Below are positions 50,403-61,600 of a stretch of 64,000 bases of DNA, one piece after another; position 1 is the stretch's first letter, and each line of letters starts with the position of its first letter. The position numbers and the translations under genes were made by a program. The notes under the pieces were generated by a model. It was not told the origin of the DNA. It made no database searches and was given only the letters and a program-made list of their open reading frames with translations. This DNA comes from Cohnella phaseoli. Its GTDB lineage: Bacteria; Bacillota; Bacilli; Paenibacillales; Paenibacillaceae. The stretch covers positions 83,280 through 147,279 of the forward strand of contig NZ_QRDZ01000025.1 of assembly GCF_003386235.1 (NCBI RefSeq). The letters run 5' to 3'.

Positions 50403-50476
50403 CAACGAGCATAGTCGATCGGTTCCCAATAAACACCGGTTATTTTTTGCGAAATCTTATACTATTTTAATCAAAT

Positions 50477-50490
50477 TCGAAACGCTTTCA
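50477..50490 (+). promoter_or_regulatory. cre-like site between the Tat operon and the sugar ABC operon
   Basis: TCGAAACGCTTTCA matches cre at twelve of fourteen positions (first two variable bases differ). It lies 121 nt before the binding-protein start. Confidence 0.4.
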
Positions 50491-50611
50491 TTTTGGGCGA
50501 AAATGTAGAAGGAATCATAATTTTTTACCGTTATGTCTTTCGAAAACCCTGCCGTATAATTTCGTTGTAAGCCTTGCCATAACACTTCCCTTACAGAAAG
50601 GAACGGGTAGC

Positions 50612-52291
50612 ATGTCTCACAAAAAGCTAATTTCCTCGCTACTGGCGATGACGTTGATCGCGTCCGGTTGCACCGGCGGAAACGAAGAGAGCAACGTCCC
50701 ATCCAGCAGTTCTCCGTCCGCCAGTCCTCCTTCCGCCTCGGCCACCGCGAGCGAGGAGAGTCAACCGATCGATCCGCTTGCCAAATACGAGACGCCGATC
50801 GAAATAACGACGGTGCGGGCCACGAACGACACATTCAAGTTCATCCCCGGCGAATCGTTGGAAAACAACATTATCTACAAACTGTACGAAGAGGACATGG
50901 GCATCGTCTGGAAAAACAAATGGTCCGTCAGCGGAGACAACGGCAAATATATCGAAAAGCTGAATCTGTCCATCGCCTCCAACGATCTTCCCGATGTGTT
51001 TATGGTGGATGCCGGACAATTAAAGGAACTGGTCGATGGAGACAAGCTGGAGGATATGACGCCGTACTTTGAGCAATATGCTTCCGATCAAGTCAAGGCC
51101 GCTTTCGGTTACGCGAACGGACTTGGCCTCCGGATGGGTACTCTCGACGGCAAGCTGTACGGTTTGCCCAATACGCGCGATGCTGCCGGCAACCTCAACC
51201 TGTTGTGGGTCCGTCAGGACTGGCTCGACAACCTGGGATTAAAAGCTCCTGCAACGGCGGACGACGTGATCGCAGTAGCGGAAGCCTTCGCTAAACAAGA
51301 CCCAGACGGCAATCAGAAAGATGACACTTACGGCCTCATGGCGACTTTCCTGATGTTTGACGGTTACGGACTCGGGTCGCTTGACGCGCTCGCCGCCGCT
51401 TACGGCGCTTATCCCGGCAAGTGGATCGAGAAAGACGGCAAGCTGGCGTACGGCAGCGTGCAGCCCGAGATGAAGCTTGCGCTCGAAGTGGGACGCAATC
51501 TGTATGCCGCAGGCGTGCTGGACAAGGAATTCGCGATTAAAGGAGGAGGAGAGACGACCGCGGACGTCGTCGCCGGAAAGATCGGAATGTATTACGCTCC
51601 GTTCTGGACGCCTGCCTGGCCGCTGAATCAACTCAAGGAGAAGGATCCCGACGCGAAATGGACCGCGCTGCTCGCGCCTCCGGGCCCTGCGGGCGAAATG
51701 AAGGTTCCTGCCGGCCATTTTACGACGAACTGGACGGTCGTTCGCAAAGGCTTCGAGCATCCTGAAGCATTGGTGAAGGCGATTAACTATTGGTACGATC
51801 TGTCCCTTCCGGGCGGTTCCCAACTGGATAAATACGCCGAGCTGCGCAACGGCACGTACAAAGACGTGGACACCGCCAACTATAGTCCGGTCTACTCCGA
51901 GCCGCCGAACAAAAACTCCGATTTCGCGATCGTCATCAACAAGGCGCTCGAAACCGGGGATACGTCCAAACTGGATGTAGCGGGCGTGCAAACCTATGAC
52001 AAGATCAAGGCCGGCGGAATCGACGGTTGGGTGGAAGAGGAAATATGGACGAAGGCGGCGCCGCTCGTTCCGCAGTATAAGGAAATCGTAACCGATGCCT
52101 TCTACGGCGCCTCCACCGAGACGATGGGGCTGACCAAAGCGGCTCTCGACAAGCTGACCAACGAAACTTTCACGAAAATCATTATGGGCAATAAGCCGCT
52201 CGATGAATTCGACGCTTTCGTCAGCCAATGGAACAAAATCGGAGGCGAGCAAATTACGGCGGAAGTTAACGAGTGGGCCGCATCCAAATGA
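50612..52291 (+). CDS. sugar ABC transporter substrate-binding lipoprotein (LipO type)
   Basis: 559 aa, AAAGGA upstream of ATG 50612. Lipobox IASGC at residues 16-20, then Ser/Pro-rich linker. Typical of the larger Paenibacillus LipO/LplA-type binding proteins (EITTVRATNDTFKFIPGESLENN; WLDNLGLKAPATADDVIAVAEAFAKQDPDGN with the calcium-loop-like DPDGNQKDDTYG). First gene of an operon with two permeases. -10 TATAAT lies about 40 nt upstream. Confidence 0.93.
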   Translation: MSHKKLISSLLAMTLIASGCTGGNEESNVPSSSSPSASPPSASATASEESQPIDPLAKYETPIEITTVRATNDTFKFIPGESLENNIIYKLYEEDMGIVWKNKWSVSGDNGKYIEKLNLSIASNDLPDVFMVDAGQLKELVDGDKLEDMTPYFEQYASDQVKAAFGYANGLGLRMGTLDGKLYGLPNTRDAAGNLNLLWVRQDWLDNLGLKAPATADDVIAVAEAFAKQDPDGNQKDDTYGLMATFLMFDGYGLGSLDALAAAYGAYPGKWIEKDGKLAYGSVQPEMKLALEVGRNLYAAGVLDKEFAIKGGGETTADVVAGKIGMYYAPFWTPAWPLNQLKEKDPDAKWTALLAPPGPAGEMKVPAGHFTTNWTVVRKGFEHPEALVKAINYWYDLSLPGGSQLDKYAELRNGTYKDVDTANYSPVYSEPPNKNSDFAIVINKALETGDTSKLDVAGVQTYDKIKAGGIDGWVEEEIWTKAAPLVPQYKEIVTDAFYGASTETMGLTKAALDKLTNETFTKIIMGNKPLDEFDAFVSQWNKIGGEQITAEVNEWAASK

Positions 52292-52357
52292 GCATGAACA
52301 ACGGATCGGACTGCCTGAAACCGGGCAGTCCGATTGTACGGGAAGGGGATGCGCGAA

Positions 52358-53251
52358 TTGCGAAATTTTCTGCTGAATAAATCTCTGCATCTCATGGTAT
52401 GGATAGGTATGATTTTCGTCGTCGTCTTCTCCTATGTGCCGATGCTCGGAATCATTATTTCTTTTAAGCAATATAGGCCGGTGCTCGGCTTTATGAAGTC
52501 CAAGTGGGTCGGTTGGGACAATTTTTCGCTTATGCTCAAGCTCCCCGACTTCTATCAGGTCGTAACTAACACGCTGGTCATTGCCGGGCTTAAACTGACG
52601 ATCGGTTTTTTCGTGCCGATCATGTTCGCCCTGCTGCTTAACGAAGTAAGGCTGATGTGGTTCAAGAAGACCGTGCAGACGTTCGTTTATTTGCCTCACT
52701 TCATGTCATGGGTCATCCTTGGCGGCATTCTGACCAACATTCTGTCCGTCAACGGCGGCATTGTGAACAACTTGCTGGGATGGTTCGGCATCGACCCGAT
52801 CATGTTTCTCGGAAGCAACGCCTGGTTCCGACCGGTTCTGATCGTCAGCGACATTTGGAAAGAGTTCGGATTTTCGATGATCGTCTACCTCGCCGCGCTG
52901 GCGGGCATCAATCCCGCGCTCTATGAAGCGGCCGTCATCGACGGCGCCAACCGCTGGAAGCAGACGCTGTACGTCACCTTGCCTGGCATCGTCCCGATCA
53001 TGGCTCTGGTGGCCACGCTCAGCCTCGGCGGCATTCTGAATGCAGGATTCGATCAGGTGTTCAACCTGTACAACCCGATCGTCTATGAGACGGGCGATAT
53101 TATCGACACTTACGTATACCGGATGGGACTGCAGCAGACGCAATACAGCTTCGCTACCGCCGTTGGCCTCAGCAAGTCGCTGGTTAGTCTGATCCTGATG
53201 GCGATCGCTTACCGATTGGCCTACAAATACGCAAACTATCGGATTTTCTAG
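52358..53251 (+). CDS. ABC transporter permease (LplB type)
   Basis: About 298 aa. TTG 52358 is preferred, with GAAGGGG nine nt upstream; ATG 52349 would sit directly on that site. Six membrane spans; EAA loop GINPALYEAAVIDGANRWKQTLYVTLPG. Starts with NKSLHLMVWIGMIFVVVFSYVPMLGIIISFKQY, typical of LplB. It pairs with the next gene; the ATPase is not encoded nearby. Confidence 0.92.
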   Translation: MRNFLLNKSLHLMVWIGMIFVVVFSYVPMLGIIISFKQYRPVLGFMKSKWVGWDNFSLMLKLPDFYQVVTNTLVIAGLKLTIGFFVPIMFALLLNEVRLMWFKKTVQTFVYLPHFMSWVILGGILTNILSVNGGIVNNLLGWFGIDPIMFLGSNAWFRPVLIVSDIWKEFGFSMIVYLAALAGINPALYEAAVIDGANRWKQTLYVTLPGIVPIMALVATLSLGGILNAGFDQVFNLYNPIVYETGDIIDTYVYRMGLQQTQYSFATAVGLSKSLVSLILMAIAYRLAYKYANYRIF

Positions 53252-53260
53252 GAGGCGGCC

Positions 53261-54136
53261 ATGGAGTACACTTCTCCTTTGCGGAAGCTGTTCCTCGGCT
53301 TCAATTATATTTTCCTGTTGCTAACGGGCTTGTTATGTCTGCTTCCATTCGTGCATGTGCTTGCGCAATCGTTCAGTTCGGCGGTCAGTATCGCCTCCCG
53401 GGAAGTGACCTTCTGGCCGGTCGAATTCACGACGGCTTCCTATAATCTGATTTTTCAGGAATCCAAGCTTCTGACCGCGATGGGCGTATCCGTACAGCGC
53501 GTATTGATCGGCGTAGCCGTCAACATGCTGCTGACCGTGCTGCTTGCTTATCCGCTCGCCAAGGAGGATCAACGTTTTCGCGGGAGAACAGTTTATGCCT
53601 GGATGCTCATCTTCGCGATGATCTTCAGCGGCGGGTTAATCCCCCTCTATCTGGTCGTCAACAATTTGCAGTTGATGGATACCCTCTGGGCGCTGATTTT
53701 ACCGGGGGCGGTTCCCATCTACAATGTCGTGCTGCTGCTTAACTTTTTCCGGTCTCTTCCCAAGGAAATCGGGGAATCGGCCTTTATTGACGGAGCCGGG
53801 CACTGGCGCACGCTGTTCCGGATTTACGTGCCGCTTAGCATGCCCGCCATTGCCACGCTGACGCTATTCTCTATCGTCGGGCATTGGAATTCTTGGTTTG
53901 ACGGCATCATTTTCATGAACGATCCCGTCAACTATCCGTTATCCAGCTATTTGCAAACGGTCATTATCCCGATCGATATTACGGCGATCAACAGCATCGA
54001 GGATCTCGGTCTGATCTCCGATCGCAGCCTGAAAGATGCGCAGATTATCGTAGGCGCTCTGCCGATTCTGACCATTTATCCGTTTTTGCAGCGCTTTTTC
54101 GTCAAAGGCATCATTCTCGGCTCTGTCAAAGAATAA
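53261..54136 (+). CDS. ABC transporter permease (LplC type)
   Basis: 291 aa, AGGAGG upstream of ATG 53261. Six membrane spans, EAA loop SLPKEIGESAFIDGAGHWRTLFRIYVPLSMPA, and the usual C-terminus ILTIYPFLQRFFVKGIILGSVKE. Partner of the LplB-type permease, 9 nt downstream of it. Confidence 0.94.
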   Translation: MEYTSPLRKLFLGFNYIFLLLTGLLCLLPFVHVLAQSFSSAVSIASREVTFWPVEFTTASYNLIFQESKLLTAMGVSVQRVLIGVAVNMLLTVLLAYPLAKEDQRFRGRTVYAWMLIFAMIFSGGLIPLYLVVNNLQLMDTLWALILPGAVPIYNVVLLLNFFRSLPKEIGESAFIDGAGHWRTLFRIYVPLSMPAIATLTLFSIVGHWNSWFDGIIFMNDPVNYPLSSYLQTVIIPIDITAINSIEDLGLISDRSLKDAQIIVGALPILTIYPFLQRFFVKGIILGSVKE

Positions 54137-54164
54137 CTTTTGTTTGTTAATGGAGGGTATTTCT

Positions 54165-55145
54165 ATGTCTTATCCGATAAGCGGCTCGCTTTATTATATG
54201 GATAAATCCTTCGACCGGGAGCGGATCGGCCGGGAGCTGGACGCGCAGCGCGATGCCGGTTTCGATCTCGTATGGGTCAACGGACCATTGTTCCGACTTG
54301 CCGACCTGAAGCTGCGAGCGGCAAGCGATGAACAAGCCGCATTCGATCCGATTGCATGTTTGATGGAAGAGGCGCATCACCGCCGAATGACCGTGATGCT
54401 GGAGATTATGGCTGGAGAGGATTGGTACGAGCGCTGGGATTTGCCCGCCGATCTGGAAACCAGTTATGAGTTGATATCGCTAATAGGAGAAAGATACGGG
54501 CAGCATCCTTCCTTCTTCGGCTACTATTTGGGAAATGAAATCTATATCGTGCACGGGGCGCAGCGCGAATACTGCAAGACGCTGTGGACAAATCTTGCCC
54601 GTTGCTGCAAGCAGGCAACCCCCGGCTGCAAGGTTGCGCTCTCCCCTTTTTTTGTCACGGACATCGCGGAGGTTTTAGGCTATACTTATGAGAAACCTGA
54701 GGCCTATGCAAATTTCTGGGAGAGCATGCTAACCGGCACGGACATCGATATTCTGATGCTCCAGGATTCCGGGGCGGAGCATGCCTCCTGCTTTCCGTTG
54801 GACGACCGCGAGCCCTACTTTGCCGCCGTTGCCCGCGCCTGCTCCGCTGCTGGCGTAGAGCTGTGGGGTAATGTGGAGTTGGCCGAAATAACCGTCTCCA
54901 ATTATGAGGAATTGAAAGCGTTTCGCTCGGATTTCGGAGTGAACGGAGTCGGCTTTCACGACCCGAGGTGGGTTCAGGTGCCGCTGTCCAAGCTGCGCGA
55001 TAAGGCAGGGCTGGCGGAGCGTTACTGCAGCCGGCTCGTAAGCTGGGGCTTTCAACAGTTCGTAAGTCCGTTATCCGGCAAATCCGGCGCGGCGGCCTAT
55101 TACGAACAATTCCAAACATGGAATACCTCGAGAATCGCGAAATAA
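54165..55145 (+). CDS. DUF4434-like TIM-barrel protein, putative glycosidase
   Basis: 326 aa from ATG 54165, with GGAGGG seven nt upstream. It looks like a TIM-barrel glycoside-hydrolase-like protein of the DUF4434 type: opening ISGSLYYMDKSF, LWV-type strands (DLVWVNGPLF), a FFGYYLGNEIYIVHG strand with Asn-Glu resembling a GH acid/base, and DIDILMLQDSGAEH. No signal peptide. It lies in the sugar ABC operon between permeases and sensor kinase, so it may process the imported sugar. Function unproven. Confidence 0.75.
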   Translation: MSYPISGSLYYMDKSFDRERIGRELDAQRDAGFDLVWVNGPLFRLADLKLRAASDEQAAFDPIACLMEEAHHRRMTVMLEIMAGEDWYERWDLPADLETSYELISLIGERYGQHPSFFGYYLGNEIYIVHGAQREYCKTLWTNLARCCKQATPGCKVALSPFFVTDIAEVLGYTYEKPEAYANFWESMLTGTDIDILMLQDSGAEHASCFPLDDREPYFAAVARACSAAGVELWGNVELAEITVSNYEELKAFRSDFGVNGVGFHDPRWVQVPLSKLRDKAGLAERYCSRLVSWGFQQFVSPLSGKSGAAAYYEQFQTWNTSRIAK

Positions 55146-55190
55146 ATCGTCGTGATGGCGAGCCGACCTCTAGAACGGGGATGTGTAGAG

Positions 55191-56969
55191 ATGAACGAGG
55201 GAACGACGAAAGGCTTTCGCGGCGTCTACGCCAAGCTGCTGCTCTCTTTCCTGGCGCTTACGATCCCCGTCTATTTGATCGTGCTTTCCTTTCTGAGCTC
55301 GGCGATTACGACCGTCAAGGAACGGATTACAAACTCCGTTTTCTCCGAGATCGATCGGCTTCTAACGGGTCTGGAGACGGATCTGGAGCGCGTTAAGCTG
55401 TTCCAGCTCATGCTTAAGAACGACGAGAACGTACAGTATCTTGCTACCGCCCAAGGGGTCATTCCCGATTACGATAAAATCTCTCTCTACAAGGAGCTGC
55501 AGTCCAAATTCGACTTGATCGTCTCCAACAGCAGCTTTATCGACGATCTGGCGATCGATTTTCCGGACTTCGACTTGCGTCTGTCCTACCTCTCGGGACG
55601 AACCTCCATTCCTATGGAAGATTTGAAACAATACGAGAACGAGGACTTCAGCGACGGCTGGTTGAAAATGTCTTATAGCCAGGCGGAGCTGGATCGGCGG
55701 CTCAGCGACGTGCTCACCTACAAAATGTATATGAAAACGACTCGCGGCGGCGTTACGAAAATCCACTACGTGCTGCGAATGAACATCGGCCTGGACAAGT
55801 TCCGCAAGCTGCTGCAGGATTTCAAAGTCGGACAGTCGGGGAGCGCCCTGATCTACGACCGCAAGCATGGTTTTCTTATCGAGCCGGCGAACCGCGGCGA
55901 GCTGTCCCGCCTCGTATCGGCTCGGCTGCAGGAGCAAGACTCTTTCAACAGCTCGGCTGCCGAGGGACAATTCAATCTGCGTTACGATAAACAAAAGACC
56001 ACCGTTCTGTACCGAACCTCGGAGGCGCTGGACTGGACGGTGGCGGTATTCGTGCCGGAGAAGGAAATCATGGGCGAGGTGCATGGCCGTCAGATGGGAC
56101 TGATTTTGCTGATCGGGATTACTCTGATCAGCGTGGCCGGGTTTTCCTACGTGATCTACAGGCAAATTCACAAACCGATCCGCGTGTTGTTCAACGCAAT
56201 GCGCCACGTAGAACGCGACAGATACGATACCCGCATCCCCACTAGACGCAACGATGAATTCGACTATATTTATACCCGCTTCAATCAGATGATCCAACGG
56301 ATCGAAACGTTGATCCAGCGCGACTATTTGCAGCAAATCCGCATCAAGCAATCGGAGCTCAAACAGCTTCAGACGCAGATTAACCCGCATTTTTTGTACA
56401 ATTGCTTTTATATCATCTATCGCATGTCTAAAGATCGGGAAAACGAAGCCATAGCCAAAATGTCCGAATACTTGGGCAAATACTATCAATTCATTACCTA
56501 CAAAAGCGGAATGGACGAGGTGTCGCTTGCCGAAGAGGTCGAACATTCCGTCGCCTATTTGAGCATCCAGCAAATCCGCTTCGAGGATCAGCTTACGTAT
56601 ACCGTCGAGGTTGATCCTGCCTTGGGAGACATTCCCGTCCCAAGACTGATTCTTCAACCGCTCGTGGAAAATGTGATCGTCCATGCGCTGGAAACCCGGC
56701 CGGAGAACATCTCGATGACGATTCACGCACAGCGGGTCGAAAATGTTCTGGAACTATCGGTCGAGGACGACGGCCCCGGCGCCGACGAACAAGCGATCCG
56801 TAAGCTGCTGCAGGATCTGGAGCTGGAGCACGAGCATCCGGCTTCGAGCTTCGCGCTGTGGAACATTCATTGGAGAATCCGGTATAAGTACGGGCCGGAC
56901 TACGGCATTGTCATCCGCCATCCCGAATATGGCGGCTTTCACATCACGATTCGGCTCCCAGCCGATTGA
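55191..56969 (+). CDS. YesM-type sensor histidine kinase
   Basis: 592 aa from ATG 55191 (GGGG about 10 nt upstream). Membrane segment LLLSFLALTIPVYLIVLSFLSS, extracellular sensor to about residue 290, second membrane segment (LILLIGITLISVAGFSYVIY), HAMP, phospho-His in QLQTQINPHFLYNCFYIIYR, and ATPase with EDDGPGA. Partner of the next gene. Confidence 0.92.
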   Translation: MNEGTTKGFRGVYAKLLLSFLALTIPVYLIVLSFLSSAITTVKERITNSVFSEIDRLLTGLETDLERVKLFQLMLKNDENVQYLATAQGVIPDYDKISLYKELQSKFDLIVSNSSFIDDLAIDFPDFDLRLSYLSGRTSIPMEDLKQYENEDFSDGWLKMSYSQAELDRRLSDVLTYKMYMKTTRGGVTKIHYVLRMNIGLDKFRKLLQDFKVGQSGSALIYDRKHGFLIEPANRGELSRLVSARLQEQDSFNSSAAEGQFNLRYDKQKTTVLYRTSEALDWTVAVFVPEKEIMGEVHGRQMGLILLIGITLISVAGFSYVIYRQIHKPIRVLFNAMRHVERDRYDTRIPTRRNDEFDYIYTRFNQMIQRIETLIQRDYLQQIRIKQSELKQLQTQINPHFLYNCFYIIYRMSKDRENEAIAKMSEYLGKYYQFITYKSGMDEVSLAEEVEHSVAYLSIQQIRFEDQLTYTVEVDPALGDIPVPRLILQPLVENVIVHALETRPENISMTIHAQRVENVLELSVEDDGPGADEQAIRKLLQDLELEHEHPASSFALWNIHWRIRYKYGPDYGIVIRHPEYGGFHITIRLPAD

Positions 56970-56986
56970 CCGAGGCGGAGATGGAC

Positions 56987-58606
56987 ATGTATGCGCTTAT
57001 CATCGTCGATGACGAAAGAAGAATCGTGCGCGGGCTGACGCAAGCGCTGCAAAACAGCGGACTCGCTCTTTCCGAGGTGCAAGGCTTCCATTCCGCTCAC
57101 GAGGTGCTGAAAGCGATGGAGCGGCAGCCGTACGACATTCTGCTGTCGGATATCCGCATGCCGGAGATGGACGGCTTGTCCTTGATCGCCGAAGTCAAGA
57201 AGCTTCAGCCGGCTTGCCGAGTCGTCTTCCTGACCGGCTTCGGCCAGTTCGAATATGCGCAGCAGGCCGTTAAGCTCGGCGCGTTCGATTTTCTGCTCAA
57301 ACCCGTGACAGACGAGCATCTGTTTCACTGCCTGGAAAGGGTAATCTGCAGCCTGGACGAAGAACGCGCGGCGAAGCAGTCGATCGACCGGCTGAAAAGC
57401 CGATACGAAGAGACGGTTCCGATGCTAAGAAGCGCCTTCCTGAAGCAGCTCGCCGAGGGCCAGCTCGCTAGATTGCAGCCGGAGGAGCGTCTGGAAAGAA
57501 GTCTCTCTCTGAACGTCCCCCTCGACCTGGAGCAAGCGGCGACTTGGCTGCTCGTCCGGGTAGACAATCGGCAGAAAATGTCGGCCGCGTATACCGATCC
57601 AGAAATCGACGTTTTGCTGGAAACGGAGCTTGAGAAGGCTCTGGCCCCTGATTTCCGCTATGCCGCGCACTGGGACAGCCACGGCTTTCTCGTATGCGCG
57701 ACGCAGCCTTCGACGACTGGAGCTTCGCAGGAGGAACGGGGACGGTTAAGGTTGGCAGTGGAGCAGCTGCGGGACCGCCTGTTAACCGACCGCGGCATCG
57801 AGCTGTCCGTGCTGCTCTCGCGCCGGGCGACGGATTTCTCCGATTGGCCGGAAGCTTATAAGGTCGCCGCTCGGCTGCTTAGACAGCATATCCGTTCCGT
57901 AGGCGGCTTTGTGCTGGACGCTGAGACAGAGTCGGAGTCGGCCGGGCGCGAATCTAGCGGCTTCGCGGGGCTGACGGCGGTCAGTTCCTTGGATCTGCTG
58001 CTGGAATCGGGCAACGAAACGGAATATTACCGACGCTTGGCGATTGCATTTGACGAAGCGCGCGCATCGCCGGGCATGCCATACCGAGTATTCGCGGAAA
58101 TCTGTCAAAACATATCGCTTTCCTTAATCAAAACCTTGAACAAGCTGAATTTGACCGATGAGGAACAAAGCAGTCTGGATATAGACGACTGGGCGAACGT
58201 TAACCGCATTTCCTCTGTGGAGGAGATGTCCGAACGGTTTGCCGGTGCCTCTGCCAAAGTGTTCGAGCTGTTGAAGCGCAGACGCGACGAAAGCCGGGAT
58301 GCCGTCAGTCGAGCAAAGTGGCATATCGCTCAAAACCTCGACGGCGATCTGTCCCTGACTCGGCTGTCGGAGGCTTGTCATATGAGCTCGCCCTACTTGT
58401 CCCGCATCTTTAAGGAGCAGACGGGAGAAGGCATTAATCATTACATCACGCGGCTGCGCATCGAACGAGCGATGGAGCTTCTACATGATCCGTCCTTGAA
58501 AATCGCCGACGTCGCCGTTCGCTCGGGCTATGACAACATTCCGTATTTTACGAAAGTATTTAAGAAGGTCGTCGGCGTCACGCCGCAGGAATACAAAAAA
58601 ATATAA
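56987..58606 (+). CDS. YesN-type response regulator with AraC domain
   Basis: 539 aa. ATG 56987 is preferred (GGAG six nt upstream); 56981 is possible. Receiver domain (LIIVDDERRIVRG, Asp in LLSDIRMPEMDG, Lys in LLKPVTD), long middle, C-terminal AraC domain (LSLTRLSEACHMSSPYLSRIFKEQTGEGINHYI ... VRSGYDNIPYFTKVFKKVVGVTPQEYK). With the preceding YesM kinase it should control this sugar operon. Confidence 0.92.
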   Translation: MYALIIVDDERRIVRGLTQALQNSGLALSEVQGFHSAHEVLKAMERQPYDILLSDIRMPEMDGLSLIAEVKKLQPACRVVFLTGFGQFEYAQQAVKLGAFDFLLKPVTDEHLFHCLERVICSLDEERAAKQSIDRLKSRYEETVPMLRSAFLKQLAEGQLARLQPEERLERSLSLNVPLDLEQAATWLLVRVDNRQKMSAAYTDPEIDVLLETELEKALAPDFRYAAHWDSHGFLVCATQPSTTGASQEERGRLRLAVEQLRDRLLTDRGIELSVLLSRRATDFSDWPEAYKVAARLLRQHIRSVGGFVLDAETESESAGRESSGFAGLTAVSSLDLLLESGNETEYYRRLAIAFDEARASPGMPYRVFAEICQNISLSLIKTLNKLNLTDEEQSSLDIDDWANVNRISSVEEMSERFAGASAKVFELLKRRRDESRDAVSRAKWHIAQNLDGDLSLTRLSEACHMSSPYLSRIFKEQTGEGINHYITRLRIERAMELLHDPSLKIADVAVRSGYDNIPYFTKVFKKVVGVTPQEYKKI

Positions 58607-58627
58607 GACTTGCAGGAGGCGCTCCTC

Positions 58628-61600
58628 ATGAACAATGCGCGGACAGCCGATGTCGATCTCGCCGGAACCCGGTGGATCGCCTGCTTCGACGACAACGCGG
58701 AACACCGCCGCAGCAACGGCTACGTCTGTTTTCGCAAGACGTTCTCTTGCCCGGAGGCGCCGGATGAAGCGTTGCTGCATATTACGGCGGACTACCGCTA
58801 CACCGTTTGGGTGAACGGGGAATGGATCGGACAAGGACCGGTCCGAGGATGGCCGCAATCCTACTTTTACGACACGTACGAGGTGTCCCGAGTCTTACGA
58901 CCGGAAGTGAACGCTATTGCCGTTCTGCTGCATACGCTGGAGGTTTCAACGTTTCAATATATCCCCGCGGGCAATCCGGGTTTCGCGGCGCGGCTGAGCG
59001 GCGGAGGGATGCAGATGATGTGGTCCGTCGTGACGGATGCCTCTTGGATCTGCTCTCCGCACCCGTCCTTAACGGACAACACGCCGAGAATATCGACGCA
59101 GCAGGCTTTCGTGGAACATTTCGATGCGCGTCGGGAACCTGGGGGGTGGAAGCTTCCGGAGTTTTCCGTTGCGCTAGTCGATGATCCCTCGGGGCCGGCG
59201 AATGAACCCGCGAACGGCTCCTCGGAATGGCGCTATGCACGCGAGGCGGACGAAATGCCGGTCTTGCAGCCAAGGGACATTCCGCATCTGACCTGCGAGG
59301 AAATATATCCGGTCAGCCTTCGCGAGACTTCGGCCGTCCAGCTCCCCCTTCCGGCCTGGAGCATGGACCTGCGAAGACTGCTGTTGCCGGAAGAGGCGTC
59401 GCAGGATGCCAATCCCCATCTCGTTCGCGGCATGGTGGCGACAACGGTGAAGGCGGAACGGCCGATGTCGGTTCGTTTCCGCTTCCAGGATAGGACATCC
59501 GGCTTGAATACGCGAATGTCGGTCAACGGGGTCTCTTTGATTCCGATCGACGATTCCGGGAGTCATTGGAGCGGACTGTTTCATTACGACGCCAATCTCG
59601 GAATCGGGGAGAATCTGCTGCTGTTTCGGTTCGATGGGCTGGCGCACGAGTTTACTTTCCAGGCCGCGGTCGAGATCATCACTAGCGAGATCGCGAAGGG
59701 AGCGTCGGAACATTCGGACGCCGTCGAACCGATCCCTTGCCTGCCCGATATCGCAGAAGGCCGCTTTGCTTTCTATAACGCCGGAGGAACCGACGATGAG
59801 GACGGGGGGATATGGACCACTATGTCGAGTGCCGTCACCTGGGCCGACTGGCGAACGGCGGCAGACGGACGATGGTCGATCCTTCCGCGCGCCGCAGAGC
59901 ATGACGGCAATGTCTTTCTAAGCATCCGCCATGCCTGGCCGTCGGCGAGCGTTGATGGAGGCCGTCCAACGGACCCGACAGCGCTTCCGATCACGGCGGC
60001 TGATTTCCGCTGCTGCGGCGGGAACGGCGAAGTCGCCTTGATCGACGCCCCGCCCGAGGGAAAAGCATTGCGCCTCGTGTTCGAATTCGAGAAAATGACT
60101 GCCGGATTGATCGAATTCGAGCTGTTCGGCCAAGACGGCGCAACGGTCGATTTCTACGGCTTCGAGGCTTACCAAGGGAACGAGCCGGTTCACATGGACT
60201 CCATGCACAACACGATGCGCTACGTATGCCGACAGGGCTGGCAATCCTACCGCTCGCTGACGCATCGCAGCTTTCGGTATTTAGCCGTACAGTTTTCCGG
60301 CTTTCGCGGGCAGATTCGGCTGAAGTCCATCCGCTGTTTGCTCCGAACGTACCCGGCTCCCGTCATCGGCCATTTTCGCTGCAGCGACGAGCGTTTGAAT
60401 GTCGTCTACGACATGAGCCGTTGGACCGCACGGCTGTGCAGCGACGACGTCTTTGTCGATTGCCCGACCTACGAGCAAGCCTTCTGGGTCGGCGACGCTT
60501 ACGTCATGTCGCAGGCGACCTCCTCCCTGTTCGGAGCGGAGCCGCTGATCCAGCGATGTTTGACGCTCGCGGCCCAATCGCTCGACCGCTCTCCGGCGGT
60601 CGAATCCCAGGTGCCCAGCGGTTGGAAAAACATTCTGTCCACCTGGAACCTGCTATGGGCGCTTGCCTGTGTCGAGCATGCGGATCGAACCGGAGATATC
60701 GCCTTTGCCGAGCTCATCTATCCTGCGCTGCGACAGCAGACGCTCCATTACCGGCAGTTGCTCGACGAGCCGACTGGTCTGGTCCGTTCTCCTTATTGGA
60801 ACCTGCTCGATTGGGCCGATATCGACGCGCCGGCAGGAGCGATCGTGACGCACGTGAACGCCTGGTACGCGGAATGCTGTCGCAGAATCGGCCTGCTGGC
60901 GGCACAGCTCGGACGGAATGAGGACGCCGCGGAATTCGGCTCCCTGTCCGAAGCTTTGAAGGATCGCTTGAACGTCCATCTGTGGGATTCCTCCCGACAG
61001 GCTTTCTCGGACTGCCTTCGTGAGGATGGAACATTAAGCGCCTCGGCCAGTGAACAAACCCAGTTGGTCTGCTTGATCAACGATATTCCGAGCAAGGAAC
61101 GCCGAGCGGCCCTCCTGCGGTTTGTTCGCGGCGAAGCGACGGACACGGTACGGTCCGCTACGCCCTTTATGCGCTACTTTAAGCTTCAAGCGCTGGAGCA
61201 AGCCGGCATGATCGACGCTCTGCTGCGGGAAATTCGCGATGTGTGGGGAGCGATGGCCGACAGCGGCAGCACAACGTGCTGGGAGGACATGCCGGGAAGA
61301 TGGTCCCCCGGCTATCCGACGCGCAGCTACTGTCACGGCTGGAGCGTGGCTCCGGCTTATTTCCTGCCGCGAATCGTCGGGGGCATTGGAGACATCGAAG
61401 CCGGGTCGAAAAGCGTCGCGATCTCTCCCAGCTTCGGAGATTTGCGTTGGGCGGACAGTTGCATGATGAGCCCCCATGGTAAAATTGCCGTTGCCTGGGA
61501 ACGTACGGAACAGGACTTTCTCGCAAGAATTAGTCTGCCCCCCGGAATAACGGGGCGGTTGCGGGTGCCGATGCACAGTTGGAGCGTGAAAGCCTTAATG

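Noticed and set aside
51239..52699. 486-aa minus-strand frame opposite the binding-protein and permease genes
   Set aside because: Spans two real genes on the other strand; no ribosome site.
55362..56726. 454-aa minus-strand frame inside the YesM kinase gene
   Set aside because: Antisense shadow of a well supported kinase; composition and lack of start signals agree.
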